Of a stretch of 64,000 nt of DNA, positions 1-6,769 are shown piece after piece. This DNA is from a virus: positions 1 to 64,000 of IMG/VR virus record IMGVR_UViG_3300008117_006248; one strand, given 5' to 3'. A program made the translations under genes and the position numbers. The notes under the pieces are model-generated. The model ran no database searches. It was given only the letters and a program-made list of their open reading frames with translations, and had not been told where the DNA came from. Within the stretch, counting starts at the first letter, position 1. Each line of letters opens with the position of its first letter.

Positions 1-236
1 CGCTACTGGTGGCACAGGCGGTACTGGCGGCACTGGTGGAATAGGATCCACCGGTTCGATAGGATCTGTAGGTAGTAGAGGTTCTATTGGTGGCACTGGC
101 GGCACTGGCGCTACTGGTGGCACAGGCGGTACAGGCGGTACTGGCGGCATAGGATCTACTGGATCAATAGGATTCACAGGTGGCACTGGTGGAACCGGCG
201 GAACAGGTGGTACTGGAGGAATAGGAAGTACGGGTG
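1..236 (+). repeat. Collagen-like coding repeat block 1
   Basis: This stretch is a run of 9-nt units encoding Gly-X-Thr and Gly-X-Ile triplets ([18 protein letters not shown]). Its first 66 bases recur almost identically at about 927-993, and bases 41-85 recur at 1201-1245 with few changes. The block is cut by the window edge. It is protein-coding, not a CRISPR array, because unit length varies and the reading frame stays open. Confidence 0.9.
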
Positions 237-1078
237 CTACTGGTAATCCATTCGGGGGAGGAACGTTTACTGGAGACGTTACTTTTCAAGGTCTTGCTAC
301 AAGTCAAAAAGGTGTTTCTGATGTAACTGGTTCTGCAAATAACGCTACTCCATTAAGATTAACTCATCCAGGAGGCGGAGCTTATGCGACTAATGCAGCA
401 TCAATAACAGGAGCAATAAAAATAAGACTCCCTTTAAATGCTTATCGTTCTAGCACAATGATGAGAATGACTGTAAAAATTTATCTTTATAGCGGCGGAT
501 CTACAGGTAATTCAAGAACAATAGACATTGGTGGTTACAATTATAACTTAGGTGGATGGTACAATATATTTGCTTATCAAAATTCAATGAATGGTGTGGC
601 CGCATTGAATGTTAGATTTGGTTTTGAAGGTGGATATAACGTAATTTGGATTGGAGAAACAAATACTGTTTGGGATTACCCACAAGTATTTATAGAAGAT
701 TTTCAAGCGGGTTACAGCGCTACCGATCAAAGTAGGTGGGCTAGCGGTTGGGATATTAGTTTTATAACAACTTTTGGCACTGTTGAAAATGGTCCTATAA
801 CAGCGGCTCTTTCTATGGGCTCAACAGGAAGTACTGGCGGCACAGGCGGAACGGGAGGCACAGGTGGAACAGGCGGAATTGGATCAACGGGATCTACTGG
901 CGCTACAGGAGGAACTGGTGGCACTGGCGCTACTGGTGGCACAGGCGGTACTGGCGGCACTGGTGGAATAGGGTCCACCGGTTCAATAGGATCTACTGGA
1001 TCAATAGGATTCACAGGTGGCACTGGTGCTACAGCGGCACTGGTGCTACAGGCGGCACAGGCGGTACTGGTGGAATAG
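2..1078 (+). CDS. Collagen-like tail fibre, 5'-truncated, frame broken near 1034
   Basis: The frame is open from the window edge, so the N-terminus is missing. Order: a collagen-like block (to about 236), a non-collagen region of about 190 residues rich in Gly, Asn, Tyr and Trp (about 240-815), then a second collagen-like block. Collagen-like stems separating globular beta-rich domains are a known design in phage tail fibres, where Gly-X-Y forms a trimeric triple helix. The repeat register is lost near 1034, where one G is missing from the expected ACAGGCGGC context. The frame then runs into non-repeat residues and stops at 1076-1078. Adding one G would fuse this reading frame to the one ending at 1797. 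The fibre role is inferred from composition and from the downstream adhesin and chaperone genes. Confidence 0.8.
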   Translation, partial: ATGGTGGTGGTGGIGSTGSIGSVGSRGSIGGTGGTGATGGTGGTGGTGGIGSTGSIGFTGGTGGTGGTGGTGGIGSTGATGNPFGGGTFTGDVTFQGLATSQKGVSDVTGSANNATPLRLTHPGGGAYATNAASITGAIKIRLPLNAYRSSTMMRMTVKIYLYSGGSTGNSRTIDIGGYNYNLGGWYNIFAYQNSMNGVAALNVRFGFEGGYNVIWIGETNTVWDYPQVFIEDFQAGYSATDQSRWASGWDISFITTFGTVENGPITAALSMGSTGSTGGTGGTGGTGGTGGIGSTGSTGATGGTGGTGATGGTGGTGGTGGIGSTGSIGSTGSIGFTGGTGATAALVLQAAQAVLVE

Positions 1079-1320
1079 GATCAACTGGGTCGATAGGATC
1101 AACTGGGTCGATAGGATCATCAGGAGCTACAGGAGGTACTGGCGCTACTGGTGGTACTGGTGGCACTGGCGCTACTGGTGGCACTGGTGGCACTGGTGGA
1201 ATAGGATCGACCGGTTCGATAGGATCTGTAGGCAGTAGAGGTTCTACGGGTTCATCAGGAGCAACAGGTGGCACCGGCGCTACAGGCGGTACAGGCGGTA
1301 CAGGCGGTACAGGGGGCACA
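825..1320 (+). repeat. Collagen-like coding repeat block 2
   Basis: About 55 Gly-X-Y triplets are encoded by near-identical 9-nt units (GGTGGCACT, GGCGGTACA and similar). Long stretches match block 1: 927-993 against 1-66, and 1201-1245 against 41-85. The reading frame changes once inside the block, near 1034. The high self-similarity makes the region prone to slippage, recombination and assembly error. Confidence 0.9.
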
Positions 1321-1797
1321 GGCTCAGCGGCTATAACAAATAATACTGATAATAATGTTTTAACTGCTACTGGCTCAGCTACAATAAATGGTGAAGTTAA
1401 CTTACAATTTGATGGTAATAATTTCTATGTTAATGGCGCAGTAGTACAAGATAGCGCATCACAATCTATTAGCGGGACCGCTGCTCTTACAATTGACGTT
1501 CAAGCTGCGAACTTGCATGTGATATCAGTTGCGGCAGGAACGGTAACATCGAGTATAACATATAACAACAGAGGTAATAATCCGAAAGTTAATACTTTAA
1601 TTTTAGTATTTAAATATTCAGGTACACATACTATTACATGGACTAACGTTTTATGGGCAAATAATACAACTCCAACAGTAACAGGCGCAAACACTTACGC
1701 TGACGTATATATGTTAACATCTTATCAAGGTGGCGCAGGCACTCCAAGTTGGATTGGAACGGTTGTCGCGCAAGGCTTAATAAGTACAACTCTATAA
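1036..1797 (+). CDS. Tail fibre C-terminal part (continuation of the broken collagen-like gene)
   Basis: This frame has no proper start. It is the +1-base continuation of the preceding fibre frame and stays open through the rest of the collagen block (about 30 more triplets) and a 155-residue C-terminal domain. That domain is rich in Thr, Val, Asn and Ala, has alternating hydrophobic strands with several Trp residues, and ends at TAA 1795-1797. This looks like a beta-structured fibre tip, the part that would contact the receptor. If the one-base gap upstream is real, this tip is made only by frameshifting or not at all; if it is an assembly error, the two pieces are one fibre of more than 590 residues. 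The adhesin gene starts 3 nt after the stop. Confidence 0.7.
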   Translation, partial: GTGATGGTGGTGGIGSTGSIGSTGSIGSSGATGGTGATGGTGGTGATGGTGGTGGIGSTGSIGSVGSRGSTGSSGATGGTGATGGTGGTGGTGGTGSAAITNNTDNNVLTATGSATINGEVNLQFDGNNFYVNGAVVQDSASQSISGTAALTIDVQAANLHVISVAAGTVTSSITYNNRGNNPKVNTLILVFKYSGTHTITWTNVLWANNTTPTVTGANTYADVYMLTSYQGGAGTPSWIGTVVAQGLISTTL

Positions 1798-1800
1798 TCT

Positions 1801-2568
1801 ATGCTTACAAGTATTGCATCAAATTTAAACGGAAGCGCCTTCCCATACAACCCTTCCGCCGCAGCTACGGTTAACAGATTTAATTTAAGCCAAGGTAGAA
1901 GTTATAACCCAAAGAAATCTACCAGCAACTTTTTAGATGTATCTGGTAATGGTGTAGTTGGGACAGCGTATTCTGTATCAAATGAATATTACCCATGGAA
2001 ATATGGTGGCATGGTTTATTTAAATAACACTACAGGTTATAACCCAACACCAGGTAGCGGTCAAACTATTTATTTAAATGTTGGCACTACCAATGAATAT
2101 ACATTTATAGTAGCATGGGAATATGTAGCGTCTAATTTAACATACGGCGCAGATATCATAGCAGGTGCTTATGCTAATAGTACTCACGACTGGTGGATTG
2201 GGCAGGTTGATTATAATCCTGCTAACCCTTATCGTTATTCCCGGAATGGCACAGGTTATACTTTAGGAGGTGCTCCAGTAGCTGGGAGACGTTACATTGC
2301 AGTAGTTGGGAATAGCTTTGCGACAAACACTGGATATTTTTATTTATTTGATAGTGCTGGTAATTCGAATAGTAACGTTAGCATTGGCGGTGTTGCGTTA
2401 AACACATCAGGTAAAATTGCTCTTGGTAGATATGGAGACTATGGATTTGATAACTATATGCCTAGATGCTATTTCGGAGATGCAATTTATAGTAGCACAT
2501 TTTTATCTGGCGCAAATGCTTTAGCAATAAAAGATCAAATCAAATACAGATACGGAATAACAGTTTAA
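1801..2568 (+). CDS. Putative tail-associated adhesin with a LamG/concanavalin-like fold
   Basis: The protein has 255 residues and no recognisable catalytic motif. It is rich in Tyr, Asn, Gly and Ser, with the alternating strands expected of a jelly-roll (LamG/concanavalin-like) carbohydrate-binding domain. The segments around residues 98-130 (strand, Trp, strand) and the C-terminal 'GDAIYSS..LS..' portion resemble phage and marine lectin-like domains that end in a helix with Ile-Lys-Tyr-Arg. It starts 3 nt after the collagen-like fibre and is followed at once by a fibre-assembly-like gene, so a fibre-tip or receptor-binding role is reasonable. No signal peptide is visible. The fold assignment is inference from pattern only. 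Confidence 0.5.
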   Translation: MLTSIASNLNGSAFPYNPSAAATVNRFNLSQGRSYNPKKSTSNFLDVSGNGVVGTAYSVSNEYYPWKYGGMVYLNNTTGYNPTPGSGQTIYLNVGTTNEYTFIVAWEYVASNLTYGADIIAGAYANSTHDWWIGQVDYNPANPYRYSRNGTGYTLGGAPVAGRRYIAVVGNSFATNTGYFYLFDSAGNSNSNVSIGGVALNTSGKIALGRYGDYGFDNYMPRCYFGDAIYSSTFLSGANALAIKDQIKYRYGITV

Positions 2569-2569
2569 T

Positions 2570-3127
2570 ATGAACACGAATCTTTACTTTTTAATTCAAA
2601 AAAATTCAGACGGATCTATCACGATTCTAAATGGACCAGATTATTTGCCTATTACTTTCCTTAATGTTAGTAATTTTAATAATCTTGAAAAAGACGCGCC
2701 TCAATTACTAAAAAATCTAGATTGGCTAGACAGGCCCACGTTAAGTTTTTGGCAGGCTGTTATTGGAGTTAAGCCAGTAGGCGTTTTTAGTAAAAAAATT
2801 GTATCTGAAAATAATGTAAACCCTGAATCAGAAACAGTAAATGTTGTCTATATCGAAGTAGATTTAACACCTCAAGAACAAGAGGAAAAAAAACAACTTC
2901 TTAAAAATAGATACACCCCAGTAAGAGACTCTTGTTTGAAACTCACAGACTTCACTCAGTTAGCCGACGCTCCTATTTCCGAACAAGCTAGAATCGATTT
3001 TTCTAATTTCAGGCAACAGTTGAGAGCAATGTTTGATATTTCTGATTATAGTCAATTAGCTTGGCCTGCGATTCCTACGTCTGCTCCAAATATAACTATA
3101 CCACCATTTCCGCCAATAGAAAAATAA
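2570..3127 (+). CDS. Tail fibre assembly / tail assembly chaperone-like protein
   Basis: The protein has 185 residues. The N-terminal half is unassigned. The C-terminal part (about residues 115-178) follows the pattern of phage tail fibre assembly proteins: Arg/Lys-rich start, 'D..LKLTDFTQLADAP', then 'FRQQLR', then 'WPAIP'. In known families this reads 'L..TDWTQLPDAP...YRQALRDI...WP..P'. Such proteins help fold or attach distal fibre subunits, which fits the two preceding genes. The ATG follows the previous stop as TAATATG, with no Shine-Dalgarno sequence. The very C-terminus is proline-rich. Confidence 0.65.
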   Translation: MNTNLYFLIQKNSDGSITILNGPDYLPITFLNVSNFNNLEKDAPQLLKNLDWLDRPTLSFWQAVIGVKPVGVFSKKIVSENNVNPESETVNVVYIEVDLTPQEQEEKKQLLKNRYTPVRDSCLKLTDFTQLADAPISEQARIDFSNFRQQLRAMFDISDYSQLAWPAIPTSAPNITIPPFPPIEK

Positions 3128-3161
3128 AGTTAGAACTCTTATTCTTGTGTAATTAACTAAT

Positions 3162-3686
3162 ATGAAGGTTGTTGATATAGCTCAAGAAATTTATTTTGAT
3201 TTAAATAGCCCAAGCGATTTAAGCATAGCGGCTATATCTTTTTGGGTAAGAGCTAACGTCGGGGCTTTAAATAGTTTCTTGTTTTCTAATTTTGTTATAG
3301 ATGGAACTACTTATGAAATAGTAGACGCAGATGATAACAATGCCGAAATAAATATTAATGCTGTGGCGATATTAAAAAAGATGTACATGATACATCGTTA
3401 CGCCGTAATTATTAGATCTAAATTAACTTCTACAGATTCAGACGACGTAATAGAAGTAACGCATAACGACACAAAAGTAAGAAAAATAGACAAAAATCAA
3501 ATCATTAAAACAGTTAGCGCAGAAAAGAAACAAGAAGAAGAATCTCTCAAGCTTCTAATTAGCGCATATAGAGGAAAACAATTTACCCCAGAACAGGTAG
3601 TCGGAGACGATATTGTCGCTGGAGCATTCCCAGACAATTATCCATACATTAGATCTGGCAGAACTTATGGATATACAGCTTATTAA
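3162..3686 (+). CDS. Small virion-type protein, possibly a connector
   Basis: The protein has 174 residues, with a helical, acidic N-terminal two-thirds and a C-terminal tail rich in Tyr, Gly and Arg. The middle segment ('INAVAILKKMYMIHRYAVII') and the following 'VRKIDKNQIIKTV..EKKQEEE' recall small phage neck or connector proteins that carry a helix, a short beta pair and a Lys/Glu-rich helix, but no family can be named with certainty. It is the last gene of the plus-strand fibre locus. Its TAA overlaps the stop codon of the convergent minus-strand gene by two bases. Confidence 0.4.
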   Translation: MKVVDIAQEIYFDLNSPSDLSIAAISFWVRANVGALNSFLFSNFVIDGTTYEIVDADDNNAEININAVAILKKMYMIHRYAVIIRSKLTSTDSDDVIEVTHNDTKVRKIDKNQIIKTVSAEKKQEEESLKLLISAYRGKQFTPEQVVGDDIVAGAFPDNYPYIRSGRTYGYTAY

Positions 3687-3880
3687 AGATCTGAGTTTTC
3701 TTCTATTATTTTTTCTATTTGAGTTATTTCAAAAAGAATCTTACTCTTTAGACTCTTCAACTCATTAAGCACAGCGGCGGCTTGTTTTTTAGATTTGGCT
3801 TTTTCTAGTTTTTTTATAAGTCTGTCTGATTCTTTTTCATAAAACTCCGCCGTCTTGAGCATCATTTGCAAATGGTCCAT
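3683..3880 (-). CDS. Small coiled-coil protein
   Basis: The protein has 65 residues and is almost entirely helical and highly charged, with heptad-like Leu/Ile spacing and a 'KKLEKAKSKKQAAAVLNELKSLKSK' type pattern. This suggests a short coiled coil. No enzyme motif is present. It starts 12 nt downstream (minus strand) of a strong stem-loop, so it is either expressed by read-through of that hairpin from the upstream small gene or from a promoter not recognised here. Function unknown. Confidence 0.55.
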   Translation of the reverse strand: MDHLQMMLKTAEFYEKESDRLIKKLEKAKSKKQAAAVLNELKSLKSKILFEITQIEKIIEENSDL

Positions 3881-3891
3881 ATAAAATGAAA

Positions 3892-3919
3892 GAGGGGAGC
3901 TTTCGCTCCCCTCAGTTTT
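3892..3919 (-). terminator. Strong stem-loop, probable Rho-independent terminator or attenuator
   Basis: GAGGGGAGC (3892-3900) pairs perfectly with GCTCCCCTC (3905-3913). On the minus strand the loop is GAAA and the stem is followed by a pyrimidine-rich tract (TCTTTCATTTTAT). It lies 11 nt past the stop of the small gene at 3925-4113 and 12 nt before the coiled-coil gene. On the plus strand it is followed by AGTTTT, so it may also stop transcription of the plus-strand fibre genes. Confidence 0.75.
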
Positions 3920-3924
3920 GTATT

Positions 3925-4113
3925 TTAACGCTTACGTCGAGCCGCTCGCTTACTTAGGGTTTGTGGGTCAGATGCAGTTGCGAAACCGAATGCATTACGC
4001 GCAATACGCTTGGTGTCGGTTCGATGTTGGTTGATCTTAACAACCTTCTGGACATCAGTCACTGTTAGCCTACCGCAGTCAGACTCGGTAACCGTAATAG
4101 AGTACTTATTCAT
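3925..4113 (-). CDS. Small basic protein of unknown function, under a leaderless early promoter
   Basis: The protein has 62 residues. A beta-like N-terminus ('KYSITVTESDCGRLTVTDVQKVVKI') is followed by a basic C-terminus ending KRAARRKR, which suggests nucleic-acid or ribosome contact. No family is recognised. It has its own sigma-70-type promoter at 4121-4150, whose expected transcription start falls on or next to the ATG, and a strong stem-loop follows the stop, so it looks like a monocistronic early gene. It resembles the small highly expressed early host-takeover proteins of other phages only in size and setting. Confidence 0.6.
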   Translation of the reverse strand: MNKYSITVTESDCGRLTVTDVQKVVKINQHRTDTKRIARNAFGFATASDPQTLSKRAARRKR

Positions 4114-4120
4114 AGCATCT

Positions 4121-4150
4121 ATATTGTTGCTGAAAAATAGAAAAAGTCAA
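4121..4150 (-). promoter_or_regulatory. Sigma-70-type early promoter for the 62-residue gene
   Basis: Minus strand: TTGACT (4150-4145), 18-nt spacer, CAATAT (4126-4121). Seven bases separate the -10 box from the ATG at 4113, so the predicted transcript is leaderless or nearly so. The geometry matches the other early promoters listed here. Confidence 0.6.
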
Positions 4151-4485
4151 GTTATTTTTACAGAAATTTCCCTGCTTTCTGGGTTTTCTTTTTCCGGCAA
4201 AGAAACATTTAAAACACCGTTTTCTAGTTCAGCGGAAGTTTTTGCAAGATCGCAATCTTTTGGCAAAATAAATACGATTGACTTGGATTTTCTTTTGTTT
4301 TCTTTAGAGGGTGCAGCTTTAATAATCAATCTGCCTTGCTTGGTTTTAACAGAAACCTCTTCTTTAGAAAATCCGGGGACATCAAAAGAAAGCAAATACT
4401 TTCCATTTTCATGCCGCCAATCATATTCAATGTTAGAGGTGCTATCGATTAGGTTATAAAATAATGAATTATATGTATTGTCCAT
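4147..4485 (-). CDS. Small heat shock protein (Hsp20 / alpha-crystallin family)
   Basis: The protein has 112 residues and is a compact alpha-crystallin domain. It begins with a strand-rich 'YLLSFDVPGFSKEEVSVKT..GRLIIKA', continues with 'ILPKDCDLAKTSAELENGVLNVSLPE', which carries the family's A..xNGVL signature, and ends in a short 'ISVKIT' tail. Hsp20 proteins bind unfolding proteins without ATP. Copies occur in cyanophages and other large phages, where they are thought to aid capsid or fibre folding. The usual N-terminal extension is short here. It is the last gene of the HNH-dNMP kinase operon, 30 nt after the kinase stop. Confidence 0.92.
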   Translation of the reverse strand: MDNTYNSLFYNLIDSTSNIEYDWRHENGKYLLSFDVPGFSKEEVSVKTKQGRLIIKAAPSKENKRKSKSIVFILPKDCDLAKTSAELENGVLNVSLPEKENPESREISVKIT

Positions 4486-4515
4486 AGGTACTTTTTAAAA
4501 GCAAAGGCTGTGCCG

Positions 4516-5202
4516 TTAGATTTGGCTTAGATTTTCTATGTTTTTCTTGTTTTTCCGAGACTTGGAGGAACTTTTTGTCTCACTAAGTGCGCCATAGATG
4601 AGACTAAATAACTCATAAACAGACTGCTTAGAAAAATGGCTCTCTTCAGGAGGCTTCGGAGATGTGTCTTGCCATTCTAAAACATAATCAGCGAGGGCTT
4701 CGACCTTTGGAGTATGAGTCGCTTCTTGATTGTTGACTGGGATTGAAAATGTTTTTTTGAAAGGGGATGCGCTTTCTATTTTATACTTTTTGACATGAAT
4801 TAAAATACCGCCATTTTTCTTTAACCAATAAACTTCATCGTTTTCATATTCAGCGTGTCTAATATCTGGAATGCAAATTATTCTTTCGTTTTTTGTTTTC
4901 TCGAACTTGGCTATGGCTTTAGAGATCTTGTCGGTCCAATGAGTGCCTCTGGTTTCAATGCGCTTAACTTTGCCATGAAAAACCAAAAAGTCTCGTATTT
5001 TACTCTTGTCTTCTCTTGAACAAATTATTGGGTCTATGCCGTAGAGAGACAAAAGAGCTTCTTTGCATTCTTCTTTAATAGAATCTGCCAAAGCAATTCT
5101 TTCAAATTCATAGCCCATTTCTTCGAACAACTCTCTAAGCATATTGCATAAAGAGTCTTTGCCGTCGCCAGCTAATCCTGATATTCCTATTAATTTATTC
5201 AT
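4516..5202 (-). CDS. Deoxynucleoside monophosphate kinase-like P-loop kinase
   Basis: The protein has 228 residues from the ATG that overlaps the upstream HNH stop as ATGA. Residues 3-15 form a P-loop, 'LIGISGLAGDGKDSL' (GxxGxGKD), typical of phage dNMP kinases such as T4 gp1. Later come an 'ICIPDIRHAEYENDEV' segment (strand, Asp, Arg, as in the family's 'DVRFENE' motif) and a 'GGILIHVKK' strand. The predicted reaction is dNMP + ATP to dNDP + ADP, feeding phage DNA synthesis with the dUTPase and ribonucleotide reductase of this window. The Ser/Pro-rich C-terminus is poorly conserved. An upstream in-frame TTG at 5220 exists, but the ATGA overlap is the better start. Confidence 0.75.
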   Translation of the reverse strand: MNKLIGISGLAGDGKDSLCNMLRELFEEMGYEFERIALADSIKEECKEALLSLYGIDPIICSREDKSKIRDFLVFHGKVKRIETRGTHWTDKISKAIAKFEKTKNERIICIPDIRHAEYENDEVYWLKKNGGILIHVKKYKIESASPFKKTFSIPVNNQEATHTPKVEALADYVLEWQDTSPKPPEESHFSKQSVYELFSLIYGALSETKSSSKSRKNKKNIENLSQI

Positions 5203-5810
5203 TTGATAAAAACATTCCAATCTATATGATTTTTAAATTCTATTAAATCTGTTGCCAGAATGGGCGGCATGGCTTTGGGCTTTCTTATGAGTTTCAGCCC
5301 AGCTTCTTCTGGGGTTTTGTTTCCTTTTTTAGAGTTTATGTCTTTATGACATAGCACCATGTTTTCCCAAGTGTTTGGGCCTCCTCTAGACTTTGGAAAA
5401 GGGTGGTCTATATTTGCTTCTTCTGGTTTTAACTTTTTGCCGCTGTATTGGCAAATTCCTTTGTCTCTGATCCAAATGTTGTTCTTGGTAGGGCGGAATG
5501 TCTTTACTGGGATTTCAGCGTATTTAGAAGAGGCAATAATTGTAGGAACTCTAATTGACATTTTACTTGTTCTTATTTCTAGGTCACATTCTCTAACTGG
5601 GAGCGTTATCCATTCTTCCCATTTGACCGCTTGAATATCTTCTACTTCAGAAAAATTTAAAGAACCATCTTTATTTTTACCGTAGAGAACATTAAGCGCC
5701 ACGCAGTTAGGATTAACAAGCTCGCTAAAAGCGTCTCTAACAGACTTAACTCCAATAGGTTGCCACCTCTTGTTAAGACATAGACATATAATTTTGTCCT
5801 CTATACCCAT
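5199..5810 (-). CDS. HNH endonuclease
   Basis: The protein has 203 residues. The HNH nuclease module lies at about residues 108-170: 'RDKGICQYSGKKL' (one Cys replaced relative to the usual CxxC knuckle), 'NIDHPFPKSRGG' with the catalytic Asp-His, then 'TWENMVLCHKDINSKKGNKT'. This is the free-standing or McrA-like HNH type. The N-terminal hundred residues ('LNKRWQPIGVKSVRDAFSELV') match the domain often found before HNH in phage and bacterial endonucleases. It could be a homing-type enzyme, a host-DNA degrading nuclease or a packaging-associated nuclease. It is first in an operon with the dNMP kinase and Hsp20, driven by a promoter at 5817-5845. Confidence 0.85.
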   Translation of the reverse strand: MGIEDKIICLCLNKRWQPIGVKSVRDAFSELVNPNCVALNVLYGKNKDGSLNFSEVEDIQAVKWEEWITLPVRECDLEIRTSKMSIRVPTIIASSKYAEIPVKTFRPTKNNIWIRDKGICQYSGKKLKPEEANIDHPFPKSRGGPNTWENMVLCHKDINSKKGNKTPEEAGLKLIRKPKAMPPILATDLIEFKNHIDWNVFIK

Positions 5811-5816
5811 GCATTA

Positions 5817-5845
5817 AGTATGATTTTTTTTCTTATTAATGTCAA
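5817..5845 (-). promoter_or_regulatory. Sigma-70-type promoter for the HNH-kinase-Hsp20 operon
   Basis: Minus strand: TTGACA (5845-5840), 17-nt spacer, CATACT (5822-5817), then six bases and the ATG at 5810. The predicted transcription start coincides with the start codon. Confidence 0.7.
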
Positions 5846-5854
5846 GATTTTTTC

Positions 5855-5882
5855 TAGATTTTTTTAACGTTATTTTTAGAAT
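5855..5882 (+). promoter_or_regulatory. Possible leaderless promoter for the mini-collagen gene
   Basis: Plus strand: TAGATT (5855-5860), 16-nt spacer, TAGAAT (5877-5882), six bases, then ATG at 5889. The -35 box is weaker than in the other members, but the spacing is the same. It lies back to back with the HNH promoter. Confidence 0.45.
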
Positions 5883-5888
5883 GAATTG

Positions 5889-6044
5889 ATGAAGAAAAAT
5901 TCTACTTCTAAAAATGCTATAAAGAAGGCGGCTAAGAAGCCAACGTCTTCTGGCAACGCAGGTAACACAGGCAACACAGGTAATGTTGGCAAGGGAGGCC
6001 AGCCAGGAAGTTCTGGTAGCTCGGGCTCCGCTAAAAAGCGATAA
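5889..6044 (+). CDS. Mini collagen-like small protein
   Basis: The protein has 51 residues. A Lys-rich, likely cationic N-terminus (KKNSTSKNAIKKAAKKPTS) is followed by about nine uninterrupted Gly-X-Y triplets (GNA GNT GNT GNV GKG GQP GSS GSS GSA) and a basic tail, KKR. It is an isolated gene between two divergent or convergent early operons, followed within 6 nt by a perfect Rho-independent terminator, and a weak promoter with correct spacing lies upstream. The composition is close to the collagen-like tail fibre and to the Gly-Ser linkers of the giant virion protein. Nine triplets are too few for a stable helix by themselves, so a role as a nucleic-acid-binding or fibre-associated peptide is only a guess. 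Confidence 0.65.
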   Translation: MKKNSTSKNAIKKAAKKPTSSGNAGNTGNTGNVGKGGQPGSSGSSGSAKKR

Positions 6045-6049
6045 AACAC

Positions 6050-6075
6050 GGCGCGATGAAAATCGCGCCTTTTTT
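6050..6075 (+). terminator. Rho-independent terminator between convergent genes
   Basis: GGCGCGAT (6050-6057), a GAAA loop and ATCGCGCC (6062-6069) form a perfect 8-bp stem followed by TTTTTT on the plus strand. On the minus strand the same stem is followed by GTGTTTTATC, so it can also close the dUTPase operon. Confidence 0.92.
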
Positions 6076-6077
6076 AT

Positions 6078-6278
6078 TTAATAAATTAAGAAAGACTCGT
6101 CAGAGCAATCTTCCCAGTCTAAAGATTCAGAGGCTTTGGATTTTCTTTTGAATTGACTATAGCACACAGCGGCTCTTTGTTTTTGCTGCGGGAAATCCTT
6201 GTTCATTGTAGGATCCCCCATGCATTTTGATACAAACTCGCTTTGCTTTTCGTTCTTTCTAGGTTTAGGTAATGGCAT
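6078..6278 (-). CDS. Conserved small phage protein with a C-M...FP..QR.AVCY motif
   Basis: The protein has 66 residues. The N-terminal 45 residues follow a pattern seen in many phage genomes: 'MPLPKP', Glu-rich helix, 'FVSKCMGD', 'FPQQKQRAAVCYSQF'. The motif is often found as a free small protein or at the edge of prohead or portal-associated genes, and its function is unknown. Two Cys residues are part of the motif. The C-terminal 20 residues are acidic (LDWEDCSDES). It is the last gene of the dUTPase operon, ending just before the shared terminator. Confidence 0.65.
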   Translation of the reverse strand: MPLPKPRKNEKQSEFVSKCMGDPTMNKDFPQQKQRAAVCYSQFKRKSKASESLDWEDCSDESFLIY

Positions 6279-6293
6279 ATAATCGTATTACAC

Positions 6294-6473
6294 CTAATTA
6301 AGAGACCTAATATCAAAAATATCAACAGAAACTAAGGTATCTCCGTTTGATACAATGAACGTCTCCTCATCCTTTACGGCTGTAACCTCTCCGATCCACT
6401 CTCCTTCTGGATCTAAAATCTTTACAGTTTTGCCAATTAACCTTGAATTGATATCAAGTCTGGATTCTTTCAT
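6294..6473 (-). CDS. Short beta-rich protein, SH3/KOW-like
   Basis: The protein has 59 residues. Its pattern of short strands and turns ('RLIGKTVKILDPEGEWIGEVTAVKDEETFIVSNGDTLVSV') resembles a small SH3-like or KOW-like barrel, as in modulators that bind RNA or protein; this is inference from pattern only. The ATG at 6473 overlaps the stop of the upstream gene as ATGA, which supports it as a real translationally coupled gene. Fifteen nt separate its stop from the next gene. Confidence 0.6.
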   Translation of the reverse strand: MKESRLDINSRLIGKTVKILDPEGEWIGEVTAVKDEETFIVSNGDTLVSVDIFDIRSLN

Positions 6474-6769
6474 TTGATTTTTATTATTTTGTCTGAATAT
6501 GGGAATGTTATGCTTATGTTTGAATAAGTTTTATTCGGATCTAATATTTCAGCAAGAATTTTGATGGTATCTTGAGAAAACTTCTCTGCGATTTCAACAT
6601 ATTTGCTTTCATGGATTTCAGTAGCTGCCTTATTTGAGCAGTTGCATTTCGACAAACTGTCTATACAAAAAGACAGCGCTTCTACTAATTCTGAGGATCT
6701 TGACACTTCTGTCGGGCTTGTCGAGATGGCTTTGCAAAATTCTATTAGTCCCTTAATTTCTATTTCCAT
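6470..6769 (-). CDS. Hypothetical protein in the dUTPase operon
   Basis: The protein has 99 residues and is mostly helical, with a Cys-rich patch (CNCSNKAA) near the middle and a strand-rich end (ISITFPYSDKIIKIK). No family is recognised. It overlaps the upstream membrane-protein gene by 17 nt and the downstream gene by 4 nt (ATGA), so it belongs to the same transcript as dUTPase. No signal peptide is visible. Confidence 0.55.
   Translation of the reverse strand: MEIEIKGLIEFCKAISTSPTEVSRSSELVEALSFCIDSLSKCNCSNKAATEIHESKYVEIAEKFSQDTIKILAEILDPNKTYSNISITFPYSDKIIKIK

Noticed and set aside
727-1319. Proline-rich reading frames on the minus strand and a Trp/Arg-rich frame on plus across the collagen repeats
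   Set aside because: They are mechanical by-products of the Gly-X-Thr coding repeat read in other frames; no start context, promoter or independent sense.
1-1320. CRISPR-like array
   Set aside because: The repeats have variable unit length with no spacers and keep an open protein frame.
1-3686. Diversity-generating retroelement at the fibre locus
   Set aside because: No reverse transcriptase, accessory protein or template/variable repeat pair with adenine-specific changes is seen in the window.
5199-5810. HNH gene as a homing endonuclease inside an intron
   Set aside because: No interrupted gene flanks it; it heads an operon with its own promoter and an ATGA overlap to the kinase.
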